A DNA stretch of 9,388 bases, taken from Pseudomonadota bacterium. GTDB lineage: Bacteria; Pseudomonadota; Gammaproteobacteria; Steroidobacterales; Steroidobacteraceae. Where the stretch lies: positions 1 through 9,388 of the forward strand of contig JAPTUI010000487.1 of NCBI GenBank assembly GCA_028067895.1, read 5' to 3'. The notes below the pieces were generated by a model. It saw only the letters and a program-made list of their open reading frames with translations, did no database searches and had not been told where the DNA came from. Made by a program: the position numbers and the translations under genes. Each line of letters starts with the position of its first letter. Position 1 is the stretch's first letter. Shown here piece after piece: positions 6,314 to 9,388 of this stretch.

Positions 6314-6329
6314 CGGATGCGGTCACGGC

Positions 6330-7842
6330 CTAGCCTTCCGCGACTCGCTGGCGCAGGCGAATCTTGTCGATTTTACCCGTGGCCGCCAGCGGCATCTTCT
6401 CCACGACGATGACTTGATCGGGCAGCCACCACGATGGGATGCGGCCGCGCAGGCCCTCCAGGATTGTCTCACCGCGCAGCATCTGTTGCGCGCGCGGCTC
6501 GACGACCAGCACCGGCCGCTCGCCCCACTTCACATCCGGCCGTCCGACGACGGCAACGAGTCCAACACCGGGCATTGCGCTGACGAGGTCTTCGATCTCA
6601 CGTGGATTGATCCACTCGCCGCCGGACTTGATCAGATCCTTCGCGCGCCCCGTGATGGCGAGATTGCCGTCGGCATCGATCAAGCCGAGATCTCCGGTGT
6701 CGAAGTACCCTTCCTCATCGAGCGCCGGCTCACCCTCGTTGAAATACCGCTCCGCGACGCTCGCACCCTTGACCCGCAGATGCCCGACGACACCGCGTTG
6801 CTCGGGCAGGGTCCGGCCTTCGGCATCGACCAATTTCAGGTCGAGCCCCATCACCGGCCGTCCCGAGGCGCGTGCCGCCGGCCCCGGCGTCACGTCCGGG
6901 GCCTCGATGGTGCCGAGCGGCGAGAGTTCGGTCATGCCCCAGCTGGTCTGCACGCGTGCGCCGAGCCGCTGCTCGAGCCGCGCCAGCAGCGACTGCGGGC
7001 AATGCGAGCCTCCGATCAGAATGCGCTTCAGGGACGGCAGCTCGCCGCCTTCCCGCTCGAGCAGATCGACCAACCCGAGCCATACGGTCTGCACTGCCGC
7101 TGCGACGGTCACGCGTTCCGTCTGAATCAAATGCCGCAGATGCGCCGGATCGGTGCTCCGTCCCGGCAACACCATCTTGGCCCCCACCGCCGGAGCGGCG
7201 AACGGGAATCCCCAGCCGTTCGCATGAAACATCGGTACCGCCACCAGTACCGTGTCGGCTGCCGTCAGAGCGATCGCGTCCGCCTGCAACGCACGCAGCG
7301 TGTGCAGATAGTTCGAGCGGTGGGTATAGAGCACGCCCCGGGGATTCCCGACCGTTCCGGACGTGTAGCACAGGCCGGCGGGCCACTCCTCCTCGAGCGC
7401 CGAACGTGCCGGCACCGTCTTCCTCCGCATCGAGAAGCACCACGGTCTGAATACTGGGGCACCGTGGGAGAAGCTGCTCGGCGAGCGGCCACAGACCCGC
7501 ACCGACGGCGAGCCAGCGGTCCTCGGCCTCATTGATCATCGAGACGAGGTGATTGATGCTCAGACGGGGATTGAGGGTGTGGCACACCAACCCGGCCCCC
7601 ATCACGGCGTACAGGACGGCAAGATGATCCACACTGTTCCACGCCAGCGTCGCGATGCGCTCGCCGGGCGCCGGACCGAACGCGCGCAGACCACCCGCCA
7701 GTCGCCGGCATCGCTCTCCGAGCTGCGCATACGCGACGCGACTGACGCTGCCCTTGCCGTCTGCGCAGACCACCTCCGTCCGGCCATGCCACTTGGCCGC
7801 ATGGTCGAGAAACTTATCTACCGTCAACGCATATCGCTGCAT
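6330..7842 (-). pseudogene. AlkK-like fatty-acyl-CoA synthetase, broken by one frameshift
   Basis: The family converts a fatty acid, ATP and CoA to acyl-CoA. The N-terminal part reads in frame from the ATG at 7842 through ERIATLAWNS and GAGLVCHTLNPRL to VVLLDAEEDG. The rest is in another frame from about ALEEEWPAGLCYTSG (7400) to the stop at 6330; the switch lies between about 7400 and 7431. The span is 1513 bases, one more than a multiple of three, so a one-base insertion (or a two-base-type deletion) separates the halves. Later motifs are good: PMFHANGWGFP, WGMTELSPLG (Gly of GMTE near 6938), YFDTGDLGLID, ITGRAKDLIKSGGEWI, and ATGKIDK with the catalytic Lys near 6374. The phosphate loop is odd: YTSGTVGNPRG (7367-7335) instead of the usual TSGTTGxPKG. 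The segment before it seems about 17 residues short, from memory of the family. It lies 66 bases after the receptor gene. A sequencing error in an intact gene is possible. Confidence 0.85.
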
Positions 7843-7908
7843 CGCTCAATCCACGCCGTCATCGAAACCTGATCATGCCGCCGGAAACCCTCCCGAGCGC
7901 CCGATCGT

Positions 7909-9388
7909 TCAAAATGTCTTCATGAAGCGCAGCCCGTACTGCCGCGGATATCCCGCATAGCGAAGCTGCGACATCATGGCGCTCACGTATTGATCGTTGG
8001 TGAGATTCGTTCCGTAGGCAGTGAGCGACCATGACCCGCGACCGTAGGAGATCTGCGCCGACAACAAATCCCTGGAGCCCAGGAAATCCCCGAGCGGCGC
8101 GTTATCGAACAACGTGGCCCACTGCGAACCTACGTGCGAGTAATTCGCCCGGGTCGTCACGGTGCGTCCACCGCCCAGATTGAACACATACTGTGCGCTC
8201 AAGTTGTAGGTGAATTTAGGCGCGTAGGTCTGCGGATGTCCGGCAAGATTCACGCAATTTGCCGTTGCCGGACCGCTGAGCGGCGCACAGGTCTGGGCAC
8301 CGGGGATGCGCGGATCGTTGGCGAAGAACAGCCCCAGGCTCGAATGGTTGTACGAGGCGTTCGCGTCCACCGAGAAGTGACCCAGCAGCGCCTGCACCGA
8401 CGCTTCGACACCATACAGCGTCGACGGCGACGGATTATTGACCTCGAGCGACTGAGTCGGCAGCAGAGGATCGCCGATCGTGACCTGAAAGTTCTTGTAC
8501 CTGTCGTAATACCCGTCGAGCTGCATCCGGACGTGATCTTGTAGCGCCGAACCCTTCCATCCCAGTTCGTAGTCCGTCACGTACTCGGCGCGGAACGGCT
8601 TCTGCAGCTGCGTGCCGATCGGCGTGTTCAGACCGCCCTGCTTATAGCCGGTAGCAACGAACGTATACAGATAGTTCGTGGCATTGACCCTCCAGCTGAG
8701 CGCCGCTTTGCCTGTCAATCGGTCGTCATGCTCGGTCTGGTGATCCGCCTGATTGTAGAAGAATTGCGGAATCTCGATATGCACTCGATTCGTAGAATCA
8801 TTGTACGAATAACGCATGCCGAGCTGAAACTCGACTCCGTGGTTGAAATGAAAGCTCAACTGCCCGAAGGCGGCCGCAGTATCGTTCAACACGGTTCCAC
8901 TGATGTTCTCGTCGAATACACCGGGCGGATAGCCGATGTAGAAGCCGCTGCGCAGCGGATAGTAGTAATCGAGACCCTGGTAATACACGCCGCCCACCCA
9001 GGTCATAAATCCCTTCGCAGGCGAAATCAGGTCGAATTCCTGAGAATAGAGCAGCCCCGGCACCTGATCCTTGAAGACGTAATTCAGCTTATCCGTCCCA
9101 TCGAGGTCGGCGTTATAGGCGGTTCGGCCATACTGGACCCCGGAGATCGAGCGCAGCGTGATCCCCGATTGCATGGTGTAGTCGACGTTCAGGGTAGAGC
9201 GGGCAATCTGATTGATCGCCAGCTGCGGACCGTTCGCCGTGATGTCGTACAGCGGCGTCGTGGCGGTTGCGGGCGAGGCCGGGTATCCGCCCTCGTCTAT
9301 GTATGCATAGTCGTTCCGCCAGATCGCGCGCAGTGAGTGCGACGGCTGCCAGAGCAGGCTGTAGCGGACCGCCGTTTCCTTCAGCGTG
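7909..9388 (-). CDS. TonB-dependent outer-membrane receptor, C-terminal part
   Basis: An outer-membrane beta-barrel that imports a bulky substrate with TonB energy. The frame is open from the right edge (TLKETAVRYSLLWQPSHSLR) to the stop at 7909, giving 492 residues of barrel. The signal peptide, TonB box and plug lie outside the window. An internal ATG at 9174 is not the start, because barrel sequence continues upstream of it. Typical features are strands of alternating aromatic and polar residues, EYVTDYELGWKG followed by DGYYDRYKNFQV, YGVEASVQALL, AYGTNLTNDQYV, and a C-terminal strand ending YGLRFMKTF with the final Phe needed for barrel assembly. Two cysteines about ten residues apart in one extracellular-type loop (CAPLSGPATANC) could form a disulfide. 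The type resembles receptors of sphingomonads, Caulobacter and Steroidobacter-like bacteria, for which substrates vary widely. It is the first gene seen in the minus-strand cluster. Confidence 0.92.
   Translation of the reverse strand, partial: TLKETAVRYSLLWQPSHSLRAIWRNDYAYIDEGGYPASPATATTPLYDITANGPQLAINQIARSTLNVDYTMQSGITLRSISGVQYGRTAYNADLDGTDKLNYVFKDQVPGLLYSQEFDLISPAKGFMTWVGGVYYQGLDYYYPLRSGFYIGYPPGVFDENISGTVLNDTAAAFGQLSFHFNHGVEFQLGMRYSYNDSTNRVHIEIPQFFYNQADHQTEHDDRLTGKAALSWRVNATNYLYTFVATGYKQGGLNTPIGTQLQKPFRAEYVTDYELGWKGSALQDHVRMQLDGYYDRYKNFQVTIGDPLLPTQSLEVNNPSPSTLYGVEASVQALLGHFSVDANASYNHSSLGLFFANDPRIPGAQTCAPLSGPATANCVNLAGHPQTYAPKFTYNLSAQYVFNLGGGRTVTTRANYSHVGSQWATLFDNAPLGDFLGSRDLLSAQISYGRGSWSLTAYGTNLTNDQYVSAMMSQLRYAGYPRQYGLRFMKTF

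Noticed and set aside
5270..7535. Two long plus-strand open frames (380 and 373 codons)
   Set aside because: They are antisense to the TetR and synthetase genes, which have clear motifs; high GC makes long shadow frames common.

Overview
The window looks like a piece of a GC-rich gammaproteobacterial chromosome that carries the end of an integrated mobile element. The best organism clue is the tRNA-Glu (anticodon TTC), which has an encoded CCA end and differs from my memory of the E. coli sequence at only a few positions. The TonB-dependent receptor and the lipid-type catabolic genes would suit an environmental lineage such as Steroidobacteraceae/Solimonadaceae; that placement is inference.

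Layout. (1) Bases 1-841 hold no convincing protein gene but are packed with hairpins. On the minus strand these carry GNRA and C(UUCG)G tetraloops and follow a GTGCG start, so I read the stretch as the 5' structured part of a group II intron running off the left edge. (2) Bases 842-1112 are intergenic, with two adjacent hairpins and a possible extended -10 promoter. (3) At 1113-1865 (+) is an uncharacterised basic protein. (4) At 2141-3619 (+) is a large serine recombinase whose last codons lie inside the 3' half of the tRNA-Glu gene (3579-3654, -). This marks the right end of a genomic island inserted at tRNA-Glu; the island extends left beyond the window.

Right of the tRNA is the presumed chromosome, with every gene on the minus strand. 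In transcription order these are a TonB-dependent receptor (7909 to beyond 9388, 5' end missing), an AlkK-like acyl-CoA synthetase broken by one frameshift (6330-7842), a TetR-family regulator (5522-6253), a type-B carboxylesterase (3745-5391), and then the tRNA-Glu with its own promoter.

The chromosomal genes can be read as one function: outer-membrane uptake of a hydrophobic or esterified substrate, ester hydrolysis, and CoA activation of the acid released, under a TetR repressor of the kind that often senses acyl compounds. The substrate cannot be told from sequence. The most unusual points are the serine (not tyrosine) recombinase at a tRNA site with its stop codon in the tRNA anticodon loop, its degenerate zinc ribbon, the possible group II intron, and the broken synthetase with an altered ATP-binding motif.
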